From contig NZ_VJXX01000001.1 in NCBI RefSeq assembly GCF_009377195.2, positions 1,178,001-1,242,000 of the forward strand: 64,000 bases of DNA, read 5' to 3'. Each line of letters opens with the position of its first letter. The first letter of the stretch is position 1. This document shows, piece after piece, positions 52,754-61,420 of the stretch. The DNA is from Arthrobacter bussei (GTDB lineage Bacteria; Actinomycetota; Actinomycetes; Actinomycetales; Micrococcaceae). Under the pieces are notes generated by a model that saw only the letters and a list, made by a program, of their open reading frames with translations, ran no database searches and had not been told where the DNA came from. A program made the translations under genes and the position numbers.

Positions 52754-54742
52754 TCAGCCGAGTCCGCGCAGGTCGAGTGTCAGCTCGGTGTCGCCGCCGG
52801 CCGTGACCGTGACCGGGATACCCCAGTCCTGCTGGTACAGGTGGCAGGCCGCGTGGTCGGGGATCTCCCCGCCGGGTTCGCCGTCGCAGGACGCCGCCCG
52901 TGCGGTGATGTGGAGTACGCCCTCGCCGGCCTCCGCGGCCAGCACGAGCTCCCGCGTCAGTCCGGTGGAGGTCCCGCCGCCCGAGACCAGCAGGGACTCG
53001 GGCGAGGCGCTGATCTTCAGCTGCGTCGGGTCACCCCAGCGGTCGTCGAGCTTCTGGCCCTTCGGCGCGGTGAAGCGCACCGTCAGCGCGACGGGTCCCG
53101 CGGACATGGGCGACGTCGGACGCTGGGTCTGCGACGCGCCCTCGTCGACGGCGAGCGCCTCCTTGGGCAGCGGTACGCGGACGAGCTGGTGCCGGTTCGC
53201 CTCGACGACGATGAGCAGCGGGTCGCCGCCGTCGGCGACGGGCGTCAGGTCGACCAGCACATCGGAGGGCTCCGACAGGCCGCGGAGCAGCGTGGAGACC
53301 TGGCGGGTCACCGGGTCGTACCGGCGGACCGCGCCGTTGTAGGTGTCGGCGATCGCGACGGACCCGTCGGGCAGGGCGGTGACACCGAGCGGGTGCTGGA
53401 GACGCGCCTGGTCGGCATCGCCGTCGCGGAACCCGAAGTCGAACAGTCCCGTCCCGATCGCGGTCTGGACCTGGATGCGCCGGCGGCCGTTGACCTCGAT
53501 GAAGGACAGCTGCCGGACGGCGGACGTCTCGGAGTCCGCGATCCAGATGGTGCCGTTGGCGTCCTCGGCGAGCCCGGAGGACTGGGCGAACCACGCCGCG
53601 GAGGCGTCGCCGTCGAGCAATCCCTCGAGTCCCGTGCCGGCGAGGACCTCGACGGCGTTGCTGCGGGGATCGTAGGCGAAGATCTGGTGCGTCCCCGCCA
53701 TCGCGACGACCACGCGGTCCAGCACCGACGAGTACAGCACGTCCCACGGTGACGACAGCGAGACATTGAGGGCATCCGTACCGAGCTGGGTCTCGGTGAG
53801 GCGCGGCGTCTCACTCTCCGCGCCGACCTCGTGCGCGTTCTCCTGCCGGCCCGTCTTGGTGTGGTTGCCGGCGTCGAGCAGGCGCTGCGTGCCGTTCCCG
53901 GCGAGGGTGCGCACCTCGCCCGTGGCCAGCGTGACACCGCGCAGGCGGTGGTTCACGGAGTCGGCGACGACGACGTCGTACCCGACCTCCGCCGCGAGCC
54001 CGGCCGGCAGGAGCACGAGGCCCTGGGGCTCGTTGAACTGCGCGTCGGAGGCGCCTCCGTCGAGGAAACCCTTGCTGCCCGAACCGATGGTGCGGCGCAC
54101 CGTGACGAGATCCGCCTCGAGTTCGACGAGGCGGTGATGGCCGGTGTCGCCGACGAGGAAGGTACCGGTGGCGGGCAGCGCGAGGAGCTTGCCCGGGAAC
54201 TTGAGGTCGCCCGCGGTGCTCTCCGCCGGCACGTAGGGGCCGTCGCCGCGGTGCAGCGTGCCCTTCGCCTCGTGCTCGGCGACGAGTTCCTCCACGAGCG
54301 AGGTGAGCCCGGCGGCGTGCCCCTCCCCGGAGAGGTGCGCCACGATGTAGCCCTCGGGGTCGATGACCACGAGCGTGGGCCAGGCGCGGGCCGTGTAGGC
54401 CTGCCAGGTGGTGAGCTCCGGGTCGTCGAGGACGGGGTGGTGGATGTCGTAGCGCTCGACGGCGGCCGCGAGGGCCACCGGATCGGCCTCGTGCTCGAAC
54501 TTCGGCGAGTGCACGCCGACCGTCACGAGGACGTCGGAGTACTGCTCCTCGAGGGGCCGCAGCTCGTCGAGGACGTGGAGGCAGTTGATGCAGCAGAAGG
54601 TCCAGAAGTCGAGGATCACGATCTTGCCGCGCAGGTCCTCGAGCTGCAGCTGCCTGCCGCCGGTGTTCAGCCAGTTGCGGCCGGTCAGCGCGGAGCCGCG
54701 CACCCGGTAGTTCACGCGGGCGCGGACTGTGGTCTCGGTCAT
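52754..54742 (-). CDS. Thioredoxin-fold protein with NHL-repeat propeller (NHLRC2-like)
   Basis: A 662-residue protein. Residues about 10-155 form a TlpA/thioredoxin-like domain with the dithiol site FCCINCLHVLDEL at about 49-61. The rest contains NHL beta-propeller repeats, for example FLVGDTGHHRLVELEA, VVVADSVNHRLRGVTL and IWIADSETSAVRQLSF, and a C-terminal beta domain. There is no signal peptide, so it appears cytoplasmic, like animal NHLRC2. It overlaps the CopD-CtaG gene by four bases. Function not established. Confidence 0.85.
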   Translation of the reverse strand: MTETTVRARVNYRVRGSALTGRNWLNTGGRQLQLEDLRGKIVILDFWTFCCINCLHVLDELRPLEEQYSDVLVTVGVHSPKFEHEADPVALAAAVERYDIHHPVLDDPELTTWQAYTARAWPTLVVIDPEGYIVAHLSGEGHAAGLTSLVEELVAEHEAKGTLHRGDGPYVPAESTAGDLKFPGKLLALPATGTFLVGDTGHHRLVELEADLVTVRRTIGSGSKGFLDGGASDAQFNEPQGLVLLPAGLAAEVGYDVVVADSVNHRLRGVTLATGEVRTLAGNGTQRLLDAGNHTKTGRQENAHEVGAESETPRLTETQLGTDALNVSLSSPWDVLYSSVLDRVVVAMAGTHQIFAYDPRSNAVEVLAGTGLEGLLDGDASAAWFAQSSGLAEDANGTIWIADSETSAVRQLSFIEVNGRRRIQVQTAIGTGLFDFGFRDGDADQARLQHPLGVTALPDGSVAIADTYNGAVRRYDPVTRQVSTLLRGLSEPSDVLVDLTPVADGGDPLLIVVEANRHQLVRVPLPKEALAVDEGASQTQRPTSPMSAGPVALTVRFTAPKGQKLDDRWGDPTQLKISASPESLLVSGGGTSTGLTRELVLAAEAGEGVLHITARAASCDGEPGGEIPDHAACHLYQQDWGIPVTVTAGGDTELTLDLRGLG

Positions 54743-56889
54743 TCGTTGTCTCCTGCGGTGTCTCCGGCGGTGGCGCGTGCCGTCGGCTGCTGGGCGGGGC
54801 GGCGGTTCCCGGCATCACGGGCCGCGAGGTCGGCGAACATGCTGTTGTAAGCCGTCAGGTCGGCGTCATTATTCCGGTCCGCGGCACGATCCTTGCGTTT
54901 GGTCTCCCTCGCGTCGGAGCGCGACCACACGACGGCGACGCCGATGGCGAGCAGGAGCGTGGGAATCTCGCCGACACCCCAGGTGACCGCCCCGCCCACC
55001 TGCTGGTCCGCCAGGGCCGAAGCGCCCCAGTCGCGCCCCATGTTGCCGAACCAGGAGGCCTCGAGCAGCGAGGTCGAGCCCATCAGCGTGACGCCGAAGA
55101 AGGCGTGGAAGGCCATGGTCGCGAAGAGGAGCAGGATGCGCATCGGGTAGGGCGCCCGGAACGGCACGGGGTCGGAACCGATCATCGACAGCACGAAGAT
55201 GTAGCCGGTGATGAGGAAGTGCGTGATCATCAGCTCGTGTCCGACGTGCTCGCGCAGGGCGAACCCGAAGAGCGGCGAGTAGTAGAAGATGATGATCGAC
55301 GCGACGAAGTTGCCGGCAGCGAACAGCGGGTGCGTGATGATGCGTGACGGCCACGAGTGCACGATCACCAGGATCCATTCCCGCAGCCCGCGCGAGCCGT
55401 CGCGGCGCGCAGTCAGGGCCTTCAGGGCCAGGGTCACGGGTGCACCGAGGACCAGGAAGAGCGGCACCACCATGGTGAGAGCCATGTGGTCCACCATGTG
55501 CGCGCTGAACAGCACCATGCCGTAGATGGCGGGCGCGCCCGAGGTGAAGTAGGTCAGGAGCGCGAGGCCGAGGAGCCAACTGATGAGCTTGGCCACGGAC
55601 CAGGAGTCGCCGCGGCGGTGCAGCTTGGCCATCCCGAGCACGTAGGCGACGCCGAAGGTCAGGGCCACGGTGATCCACAGCCAGTCCGGCCGCCACTCGG
55701 TCAGCCAGCGGCTCAGGGTCGGCTCCGGCGGGAGGTCGTACCCGGTCAGGATGCGGGCGGGACCGGCCTCGGTGGGCAGCACTTCGGAACGGGGTGGCGC
55801 GGTCCGCCCGAGTGCCCCGGCCACACCGGAGACCGCGCCCATGATGACGAGCTCGACGGCGATGAGCTGCCACAGGACCCGGCGCGCGGAGAGCCGGGAC
55901 TGCGCCGTGCCGCCCGACGCGCCGAGCTGCGGGATGATCCACTGCCGGTGCATCCAGCCGATCCCGCCGAGCAGCAGCGTGGCGATGGTCTTGAAGGTGA
56001 CGAGCAGGCCCCATTCGGAGCTGAGCTGCGCGAGGTCGGTGATGCGGAGACTGGCGTTCACCACGCCCGAGGCCACCACCAGGATGAAGGCGAAGCCGGC
56101 GAGGGCCGAGAAGCGCTTGAGGACCGGGAGGGCCTGGTCGCCGAGCTTCCCGCTCACCACGGCGAGGGAGATGATCCCGCCCACCCACAGGCACACACCC
56201 ACGAGGTGGAGGGCGATCGAGTTCACGGCCGCGTTGTGGTCGTCGCCGCTCGCCGAGTGCCCGATCAGGGCCATGGGCAGCAGGTTGAGCAGGGCGAGCA
56301 CCAGGGTGAGGGCGAGACCGGTCTGCGAACGGACACCGAACAGGAGTGTGGCGAGGACCGCCGAGACGATCGAGGTCACGAGCCACGCGCGCCCGGTCGA
56401 GAAATCCGTGAGGAACGCGGCGAGGCCCTGGGTGTACGCCGGGTCGGTGCTCAGGGGCAGGCCGGCCGCATCGGAGTAGGTGAAGACCATGACGCCGAGC
56501 GCCCCGATGGTCCACAGGACGGCGGATACGGAGGCCAGCATGAGGACGCGGGTGAAGGCCGGGTGCTCGGCCGCGGTGTCCTTGGGCTTCCGGCCTGACG
56601 TCCCGACCTTGCGCGGGAGCATGATCACCGCGAAGACGAGGGCACCGATGGTCGCGGCGGCGGCGGTGTTGTTGAGGACCTTGGAGACGGGCAGGCCCCA
56701 GCGGGTCAGCGCTCCCGGATCACCGAGTTGCCGGGCGGCGGCGGCACCGGAGTAGAACAGGGCGACCACGAGCGAGACGAGCACGACGACGCCGGCGAGG
56801 ACCAGCCAGCCCGTCCCGATGGCACGCTCCGGGGAGGCTGCGGCGAGGGTCTCGCGCGGTTGCTTCGCAGTTGTCGACACATACACCAT
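54739..56889 (-). CDS. CopD-CtaG fusion membrane protein (copper / cytochrome oxidase assembly)
   Basis: A 716-residue membrane protein with about 14 helices. The first half (about 20-350) is a CopD-like copper-resistance domain (NSIALHLVGVCLWVGGIISL, conserved His); the second half (about 400-650) is a caa3_CtaG domain with MVLFSAHMVDHMALTMVVPL, HELMITHFLITGYIFV and FHAFFGVTLM, whose His and Met residues can bind copper. Such fusions are common in actinobacteria and serve cytochrome c oxidase copper supply. ATG at 56889; GTG 3 or 12 bases on is possible. Cotranscribed with the thioredoxin-NHL gene. Confidence 0.88.
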   Translation of the reverse strand: MVYVSTTAKQPRETLAAASPERAIGTGWLVLAGVVVLVSLVVALFYSGAAAARQLGDPGALTRWGLPVSKVLNNTAAAATIGALVFAVIMLPRKVGTSGRKPKDTAAEHPAFTRVLMLASVSAVLWTIGALGVMVFTYSDAAGLPLSTDPAYTQGLAAFLTDFSTGRAWLVTSIVSAVLATLLFGVRSQTGLALTLVLALLNLLPMALIGHSASGDDHNAAVNSIALHLVGVCLWVGGIISLAVVSGKLGDQALPVLKRFSALAGFAFILVVASGVVNASLRITDLAQLSSEWGLLVTFKTIATLLLGGIGWMHRQWIIPQLGASGGTAQSRLSARRVLWQLIAVELVIMGAVSGVAGALGRTAPPRSEVLPTEAGPARILTGYDLPPEPTLSRWLTEWRPDWLWITVALTFGVAYVLGMAKLHRRGDSWSVAKLISWLLGLALLTYFTSGAPAIYGMVLFSAHMVDHMALTMVVPLFLVLGAPVTLALKALTARRDGSRGLREWILVIVHSWPSRIITHPLFAAGNFVASIIIFYYSPLFGFALREHVGHELMITHFLITGYIFVLSMIGSDPVPFRAPYPMRILLLFATMAFHAFFGVTLMGSTSLLEASWFGNMGRDWGASALADQQVGGAVTWGVGEIPTLLLAIGVAVVWSRSDARETKRKDRAADRNNDADLTAYNSMFADLAARDAGNRRPAQQPTARATAGDTAGDNE

Positions 56890-56962
56890 TCTCTACCCGG
56901 AGTAGAAATAGGGCGAATCTTCCGCAGGATGCCGCCGAGGGCGGACGTGTGCCGACGACGAA

Positions 56963-56989
56963 GGGCCGCTGCCGTCATGGCAGCGGCCC
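56963..56989 (-). terminator. Hairpin terminator after the HU gene
   Basis: GGGCCGCTGCC and GGCAGCGGCCC form an 11-bp stem with a five-base loop, 31 bases after the HU stop in the direction of transcription. Confidence 0.8.
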
Positions 56990-57019
56990 CTCGGTCGTTC
57001 AGTCAGCGGGAGACGCGGA

Positions 57020-57298
57020 CTATTTGGCGGAAGCCTTCAGCTTCGAGCCTGCGGTCAGCTTGACGCTGTGGCCCGCGGCGATCTGGATGGTCTCGCCGGT
57101 CTGGGGGTTACGGCCGGTGCGCGCTGCGCGGCTGGTGCGCTCGACGGCGAGCCAACCCGGGATGGTGATCTTCTCGTCCTTGGCGACGGACTCGGCGAAG
57201 ACGTCGAACAGGGCGTCAAGGACGCCGTTGACGGCAGCCTGGCTCGTGTCGGCCTTCGCTGCTACCTCGGCAACAAGTTCACTACGGTTTTTAGCCAC
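57020..57298 (-). CDS. hup: HU-family nucleoid DNA-binding protein
   Basis: A 92-residue HU protein. It starts MAKNRSELVAEVAAKADTSQ and contains the DNA-arm sequence GRNPQTGETIQI between RAARTGRNP and the final helix. The DALFDVFAESVAKDEKI region is the dimer core. Length is normal with no Lys-rich C-tail of the mycobacterial type. AGGAGG-like sequence (AGGTCCTCC on the plus strand) precedes the start. Confidence 0.95.
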   Translation of the reverse strand: MAKNRSELVAEVAAKADTSQAAVNGVLDALFDVFAESVAKDEKITIPGWLAVERTSRAARTGRNPQTGETIQIAAGHSVKLTAGSKLKASAK

Positions 57299-57491
57299 TT
57301 CAGGTCCTCCTGGACGTCACTCTTCGGAACGAGCTTTTCACGGTATTCGAAAAGCCTCTGTCCGAAAACCTATCAGCTTGGGCGCCGCGCCCCGCGTGTT
57401 TCCGCGGCTTTTCGGCATAATCACGGTATTTCCGGGGCTCTTTCCGGCCGTCGGAGGTCGGGCGCACCGCTTCTCGGGGCCCGACACGACA

Positions 57492-57521
57492 GAAGCCGGC
57501 AACCCTGGGGTTGCCGGCTTC
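57492..57521 (-). terminator. Hairpin terminator after rpsN
   Basis: GAAGCCGGCAACC and GGTTGCCGGCTTC form a 13-bp stem with a four-base loop, about 60 bases after the rpsN stop. It closes the rpmB-rpmG-rpsN operon. Confidence 0.88.
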
Positions 57522-57581
57522 CGTGATGTCACCGCCGGAGGCGGCGGGTGGTGCTGGTGGGACGCCAGGTCCCGGGAACTG

Positions 57582-57887
57582 CTACCAGCTGGACTTGGTC
57601 ACACCGGGCAGCTCGCCCCGGTGGGCCATGTCGCGGAAGCGGACACGCGAGATGCCGAACTTCTGGAGCGTTCCACGGGGGCGCCCGTCGATCTGGTCGC
57701 GGTTGCGCAGGCGCACCGGCGAAGCGTTGCGGGGGAGCTTCTGCAGGCCGAGGCGTGCCGCTTCGCGGGCTTCGTCCGTGGCGTTCTCGTCGACGAGGGT
57801 CTTCTTCAGCTCGAGGCGCTTGGCCGCGTAGCGCTCGACGATGACCTTGCGCTGCTCGTTGCGAGCAATCTTTGACTTCTTGGCCAT
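57582..57887 (-). CDS. rpsN: 30S ribosomal protein S14, zinc-free type
   Basis: A 101-residue S14 of the long form. It starts [13 protein letters not shown] and contains the [20 protein letters not shown] and [20 protein letters not shown] blocks. The CxxC zinc ligands of the short 61-residue S14 are missing, so it does not need zinc. Last of three ribosomal-protein genes; ATG two bases after the rpmG stop. Confidence 0.95.
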   Translation of the reverse strand: MAKKSKIARNEQRKVIVERYAAKRLELKKTLVDENATDEAREAARLGLQKLPRNASPVRLRNRDQIDGRPRGTLQKFGISRVRFRDMAHRGELPGVTKSSW

Positions 57888-57889
57888 GT

Positions 57890-58057
57890 TTAGCGCTCCT
57901 CTCGGAATTCGACGTGCTTGCGGATCTTGGGGTCGTACTTCATCAGGACCATGCGGTCCGGATCGTTACGACGGTTCTTCCGCGTCACGTACGTGTAGCC
58001 CGTGCCGGCGGTCGACTTCAGCTTGATGATCGGACGTACGTCCTTGTCCTTCGCCAC
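57890..58057 (-). CDS. rpmG: 50S ribosomal protein L33, zinc-free type
   Basis: A 55-residue L33 starting GTG at 58057 and reading [19 protein letters not shown], then [19 protein letters not shown] and [16 protein letters not shown]. It contains no cysteine at all, unlike zinc-binding L33. The start codon shares a base with the rpmB stop. Second gene in the operon. Confidence 0.95.
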   Translation of the reverse strand: MAKDKDVRPIIKLKSTAGTGYTYVTRKNRRNDPDRMVLMKYDPKIRKHVEFREER

Positions 58058-58293
58058 TAGAGCTTCACTCCCCTCGCGAGGATCGACGCGACGACCGCGT
58101 CGATGCCGCGCACGTCGATCGTCTTGATGCCGCGGGCCGAGACCTGCAGCGTGACGTTACGGCGAAGGGAAGGCACGTAGTAGCGCTTCTTCTGAATGTT
58201 GGGGTCGAACCGACGCTTGTTGCGGCGGTGCGAGTGCGAAATGCTGTGTCCAAAGCCGGGCTCGGCTCCGGTCACTTGGCAGTGGGCTGCCAT
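58057..58293 (-). CDS. rpmB: 50S ribosomal protein L28, zinc-free type
   Basis: A 78-residue L28 with [39 protein letters not shown] and a C-terminal [16 protein letters not shown]. The CxxC pairs of zinc-binding L28 are absent; one isolated Cys5 remains. CTGGAGGAGAG precedes the ATG. First gene of rpmB-rpmG-rpsN; the cysteine-free trio is the set usually repressed by Zur in other actinobacteria. Confidence 0.95.
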   Translation of the reverse strand: MAAHCQVTGAEPGFGHSISHSHRRNKRRFDPNIQKKRYYVPSLRRNVTLQVSARGIKTIDVRGIDAVVASILARGVKL

Positions 58294-58350
58294 AACTCTC
58301 CTCCAGATTAGATGAACGTGACGGAATCACTTGTCGAGCGTCCCGCCACC

Positions 58351-58371
58351 AGTAATGACACCGTTATTACT
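58351..58371. promoter_or_regulatory. 21-bp palindrome upstream of rpmB, candidate Zur box
   Basis: AGTAATGAC-ACC-GTTATTACT: nine-base arms with one mismatch, 58 bases before rpmB and strikingly AT-rich for this genome. The TAATGA core resembles known actinobacterial Zur sites, and Zur represses the cysteine-free rpmB-rpmG-rpsN set in mycobacteria and Streptomyces. Assignment to Zur is inference. Confidence 0.55.
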
Positions 58372-58597
58372 GCAGCTTTCCGGAGGTGTACCCGGCAGGG
58401 TGAGAACCTGCCACAGTGCCTCGCCGCGGGGAAGACGGTGAAGATCAGGCGGGGCGGCCTTGCGGCCGGTCCAGCCCTGAATTCTAGTAGTCACGGGTAG
58501 CCGGGCACATTCCGACCTGTCCTGGGAACAGGGCGGCCTCCACCACAGCCAAACGCCTTACCATACTACCGACAGGTTCTGGCCTGACCAAAACGGG
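58372..58597. other. Structured GC-rich intergenic DNA between glgC and the rpmB promoter
   Basis: About 225 bases without a supported gene. On the plus strand it holds a GGCAGG-GTGAGAA-CCTGCC hairpin at about 58397-58415 and a GGCGGCC/GGCCG stem near 58460; near 58590 CTGACC-CGTTTT-GGTCAG on the minus strand may be the glgC terminator. The plus-strand hairpin resembles part of a cobalamin riboswitch, but conserved flanking blocks are missing. Confidence 0.4.
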
Positions 58598-59740
58598 TCA
58601 GTCGCCCGGCTCGCCGTCCCGCCCGACGACCACGGGCTCGTCCGGGCCGCCGCCAATGCGGTCCCCGGACACGGCGGCATCCGAGTCGACGATCGCCCAG
58701 CGTACCGACACCCCGCTCCCGATCCGCACCCTGTTGAGCACCACGGAGTCCTCGACGACGGCTCCGGCCTCGATGACCGCCCCGGCACCGATCACGCTCC
58801 TCCGGACGGTCCCGTGGACCCGCGCTCCGGGAGCGATCAGCGACCCTGCGATCACGGCGCCCTCACCGACGAAAGCCGGTGCCACGTGGGGCGGCTCGGT
58901 GAGGATGGGCCAGGCAGGATCGGCGAGGTCCGGTCCGCTGCCGGCAACGAGGTCGAGATGCGCGCGCAGGTAGTTGGCCGGTGTGCCCAGATCACGCCAG
59001 TAGCCCTGGAGGCGGTGCTCGACGACGGCGTGCTGCTCCACCAGGTGCGGTACGAGGTGGTGCCCGTAGTCGCCGAGGTTCTCCTGCTGTCCGTCGAGTC
59101 GGTCCAGGGCGTCGAGCAGGGCCTCCGCCGAGTACAGGAAGACCTCGGCGGCGACGATCCGCGACTGCGGTTCGTCCGGCTTGTACGAGAACCCGGTGAC
59201 GCGGCCGTCGTCGTCGACCGTCACGACCCCGTGCGGTGACGCATCGCCGTCGAAGTCGACCGTGACCATGGTGAGCGCCGCTCCCGCGCGCAGGTGCGTG
59301 TCGACGACATCGCGGTAGTCGAGGCGGTACAGGTGGTCGGAACTGAGGACGAGGACGAGGTCCGGAGCGAAGTCCCGGATGAAGGCGGACTGGCGGAGCA
59401 GCCCGTCCGCGTTCCCCTCGGCGAAACCCTCCCCTTCGCGGCCGCTGAAGGGGGGCAGGACGAGCAGGCCGCCCCTCGTCCGGTCGAGGTCCCAGGGCCT
59501 GCCGTTCCGGAGGTGGTCGTTGATGGTCTTCGGCTGGTACTGCTCCATGATCCACACGTCGGAGATGCCACTGTGGTGAAGGTTGGACAGCGGGATGTCG
59601 ATGAGCCGGAAGCTCCCCCCGAGCGGCATGGCGGGCTTGGCCCGGTGGTCCGTCAGCACACCGAGCCGGCCGCCCGCCCCACCGGCCAGCACGATCGCGA
59701 GGATACGGGGTTGGTGCCGGTACTGTCCCTGCTGTGCCAT
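58598..59740 (-). CDS. glgC: Glucose-1-phosphate adenylyltransferase
   Basis: A 380-residue ADP-glucose pyrophosphorylase. The nucleotidyl-transfer domain starts with ILAIVLAGGAGGRLGVLT and RAKPAMPLGGSFRLIDIPLS (catalytic Lys/Arg region), contains LVLSSDHLYRLDY and YWRDLGTPANYL, and is followed by left-handed beta-helix repeats (GARVHGTVRRSVIGAGAVIE). It makes ADP-glucose for glycogen or trehalose synthesis. Slightly shorter than enterobacterial GlgC (about 430). The ring of the nucleotide motif is GGAGGRL rather than GGRGTRL. Confidence 0.88.
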   Translation of the reverse strand: MAQQGQYRHQPRILAIVLAGGAGGRLGVLTDHRAKPAMPLGGSFRLIDIPLSNLHHSGISDVWIMEQYQPKTINDHLRNGRPWDLDRTRGGLLVLPPFSGREGEGFAEGNADGLLRQSAFIRDFAPDLVLVLSSDHLYRLDYRDVVDTHLRAGAALTMVTVDFDGDASPHGVVTVDDDGRVTGFSYKPDEPQSRIVAAEVFLYSAEALLDALDRLDGQQENLGDYGHHLVPHLVEQHAVVEHRLQGYWRDLGTPANYLRAHLDLVAGSGPDLADPAWPILTEPPHVAPAFVGEGAVIAGSLIAPGARVHGTVRRSVIGAGAVIEAGAVVEDSVVLNRVRIGSGVSVRWAIVDSDAAVSGDRIGGGPDEPVVVGRDGEPGD

Positions 59741-59784
59741 CTGCCGTCCTGTCCTCGTCAGGGCCGCGAACGGCCTCCGCCAGC

Positions 59785-60381
59785 CTAGTGACCGCTGCTG
59801 TGAACCTGCTGATGGAGCGACGCCGCAGCGGCCGCGTCGGGGACCGCGTGGTGGTGCTGGACCTCCACCGCGGGGGCGTCCGACGCGACATCCTCCGCGC
59901 CGGGCCCGATCTCCGCCAGGATCCAGTGCGTACCGTCCAGGCGCCGGAGGATCTTCCGGCCCACCCGCTCGAGATCGGCGACATCCTCCGCGTCGAGGGC
60001 GTCGAACACCGTGGTCCGGACCTGGGCCACGTGGGAGACGGCGAGGTCCTCCAGCATCCGGAGGCCGTCCGGGGTCAGGGACGCCGTCGTCACCCGGCCG
60101 TCGGAGGACGACGGCACGCGGGCGACCCAGCCGCGGGCCTCGAGCTTCTTGACCACGTGACTGAGCCGCGAGAGCGACGCCGTCGATCGCGCCGCGAGGT
60201 CACTCATGGGGAGGCTGGTGCCCTCGGACTCGGAGAGCATGGCGAGGACGTGGTAGTCGAACAGGGTGATGCGCGCTTCCCGGAAGAGGTGTGCGTCGAG
60301 GGTCGACGGCAGGAGCGACGTCAGCGCGTATAGTGCCAGCCACGCCCGCCGCTCGTCCGGTGTGAGCCAATGCGCCGCCAT
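59785..60381 (-). CDS. MarR family transcriptional regulator
   Basis: A 198-residue regulator. The winged helix reads SDLAARSTASLSRLSHVVKKL (split: recognition helix TASLSRLSHVVKKL), and the wing has SSSDGRVTTASLTPDG. The C-terminal about 45 residues after ILAEIGPG are acidic and His-rich (VEVQHHHAVP) and extend beyond the normal MarR length of about 150. ATG at 60381. Same strand as glgC but not clearly in its operon; target unknown. Confidence 0.85.
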   Translation of the reverse strand: MAAHWLTPDERRAWLALYALTSLLPSTLDAHLFREARITLFDYHVLAMLSESEGTSLPMSDLAARSTASLSRLSHVVKKLEARGWVARVPSSSDGRVTTASLTPDGLRMLEDLAVSHVAQVRTTVFDALDAEDVADLERVGRKILRRLDGTHWILAEIGPGAEDVASDAPAVEVQHHHAVPDAAAAASLHQQVHSSGH

Positions 60382-60556
60382 GCGCTCATTCTGGCACATG
60401 GCCGGCGGTGTCCACCGGGCTCCGCGACCGCCCCGTCCGGGTTGCGGGCGCGGGGCCCGCGTGGTCCCTTCCGCGGACGGCCGGGCACAGGCCCGCGCGG
60501 CGCGACGCCGCCGGAACCGTCTCCCCACCGGCGACGGTGCCCGGCGCAGGAGGCCC

Positions 60557-61339
60557 TCAGGCGGTCACGGATGCCCGGAGCGGATGCCCGGGCACAGGAT
60601 ACTTGGGCTGCAGGTCGTCCCCCGAGGACACCCCACGGAGCCGGCGCCCCACCCACGGGCTCAGGTACTCCCTGGCCCACTGGGCATCCGCGCGGAGCTG
60701 CTCCGCACGCCTGAGTGCGGGCCGGGCCTCGAGCTCCGGGAGGCCGATCCGGTGGGACGCCTTCATGGCCTCGAGCACCCGGACCGCCATGAGTGTGTGG
60801 CCCGCGGCCGACATGTGCATGCGATCCACGTCCCAGTAGCCCCAGTCCTGGAACTCCCGCAGCCGCCAGTAGTCCACGATCGTCGCACCACGTCGGTCGG
60901 CGATCTCCCGCACCCACTCGTTGTAGACGGCGGTGCGTCCGCGCGTCCTGCCGAACACGGCGGACCCGGAGGCGTCGAAGCCCGTGAAGAGCACGACGTC
61001 GGCTCCCGAGGCGCGCAGGCGGGCGATGCCGTCGTCGTACCGCGACATGAGGAGATCGATGTCGATGCGCGGGCGGAGGATGTCGTTGGCGCCGGCGTAC
61101 ACCGTGACGAGGGTCGGCTCGAGGGCCAGCGCCGCGTCGATCTGCTCGTCGAGGATCTGCCGCATCTTCTTGCCGCGGATGGCGAGGTTGGCGTACTCCC
61201 AGGACGGATCGGCCAGGACCAGCTGCTCGGCGACGCGGTCCGCCCAGCCGCGGACGCCGTTGGGCGACTCGGGGTCCCAGTCACCCACGCCTTCCGTGAA
61301 GGAGTCTCCGAGGGCCACGTAGCGCGAGGTGTTGGTCAC
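60557..61339 (-). CDS. SGNH/GDSL hydrolase
   Basis: A 260-residue esterase/lipase-like enzyme. Block I is YVALGDSFTEGVGD with the catalytic Ser, block III VYAGANDIL with the oxyanion Asn, and block V DRMHMSAAGH with the Asp-His pair. There is no signal peptide, so it acts inside the cell. I chose the GTG at 61339; a TTG two codons upstream has slightly better spacing from GAAGG. Divergent from the diacylglycerol kinase-like gene. Confidence 0.88.
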   Translation of the reverse strand: MTNTSRYVALGDSFTEGVGDWDPESPNGVRGWADRVAEQLVLADPSWEYANLAIRGKKMRQILDEQIDAALALEPTLVTVYAGANDILRPRIDIDLLMSRYDDGIARLRASGADVVLFTGFDASGSAVFGRTRGRTAVYNEWVREIADRRGATIVDYWRLREFQDWGYWDVDRMHMSAAGHTLMAVRVLEAMKASHRIGLPELEARPALRRAEQLRADAQWAREYLSPWVGRRLRGVSSGDDLQPKYPVPGHPLRASVTA

Positions 61340-61420
61340 GACCAAAGATTACCTTCGACGTCGGGGTGCCCCGCGATAAGCTCGACGGAGCCATCCGTTG
61401 ACACCCTGCCGAAGGACACC

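Noticed and set aside
58312..58500. 62-codon plus-strand frame upstream of rpmB
   Set aside because: Overlaps the Zur-like palindrome and structured DNA; composition does not look coding.
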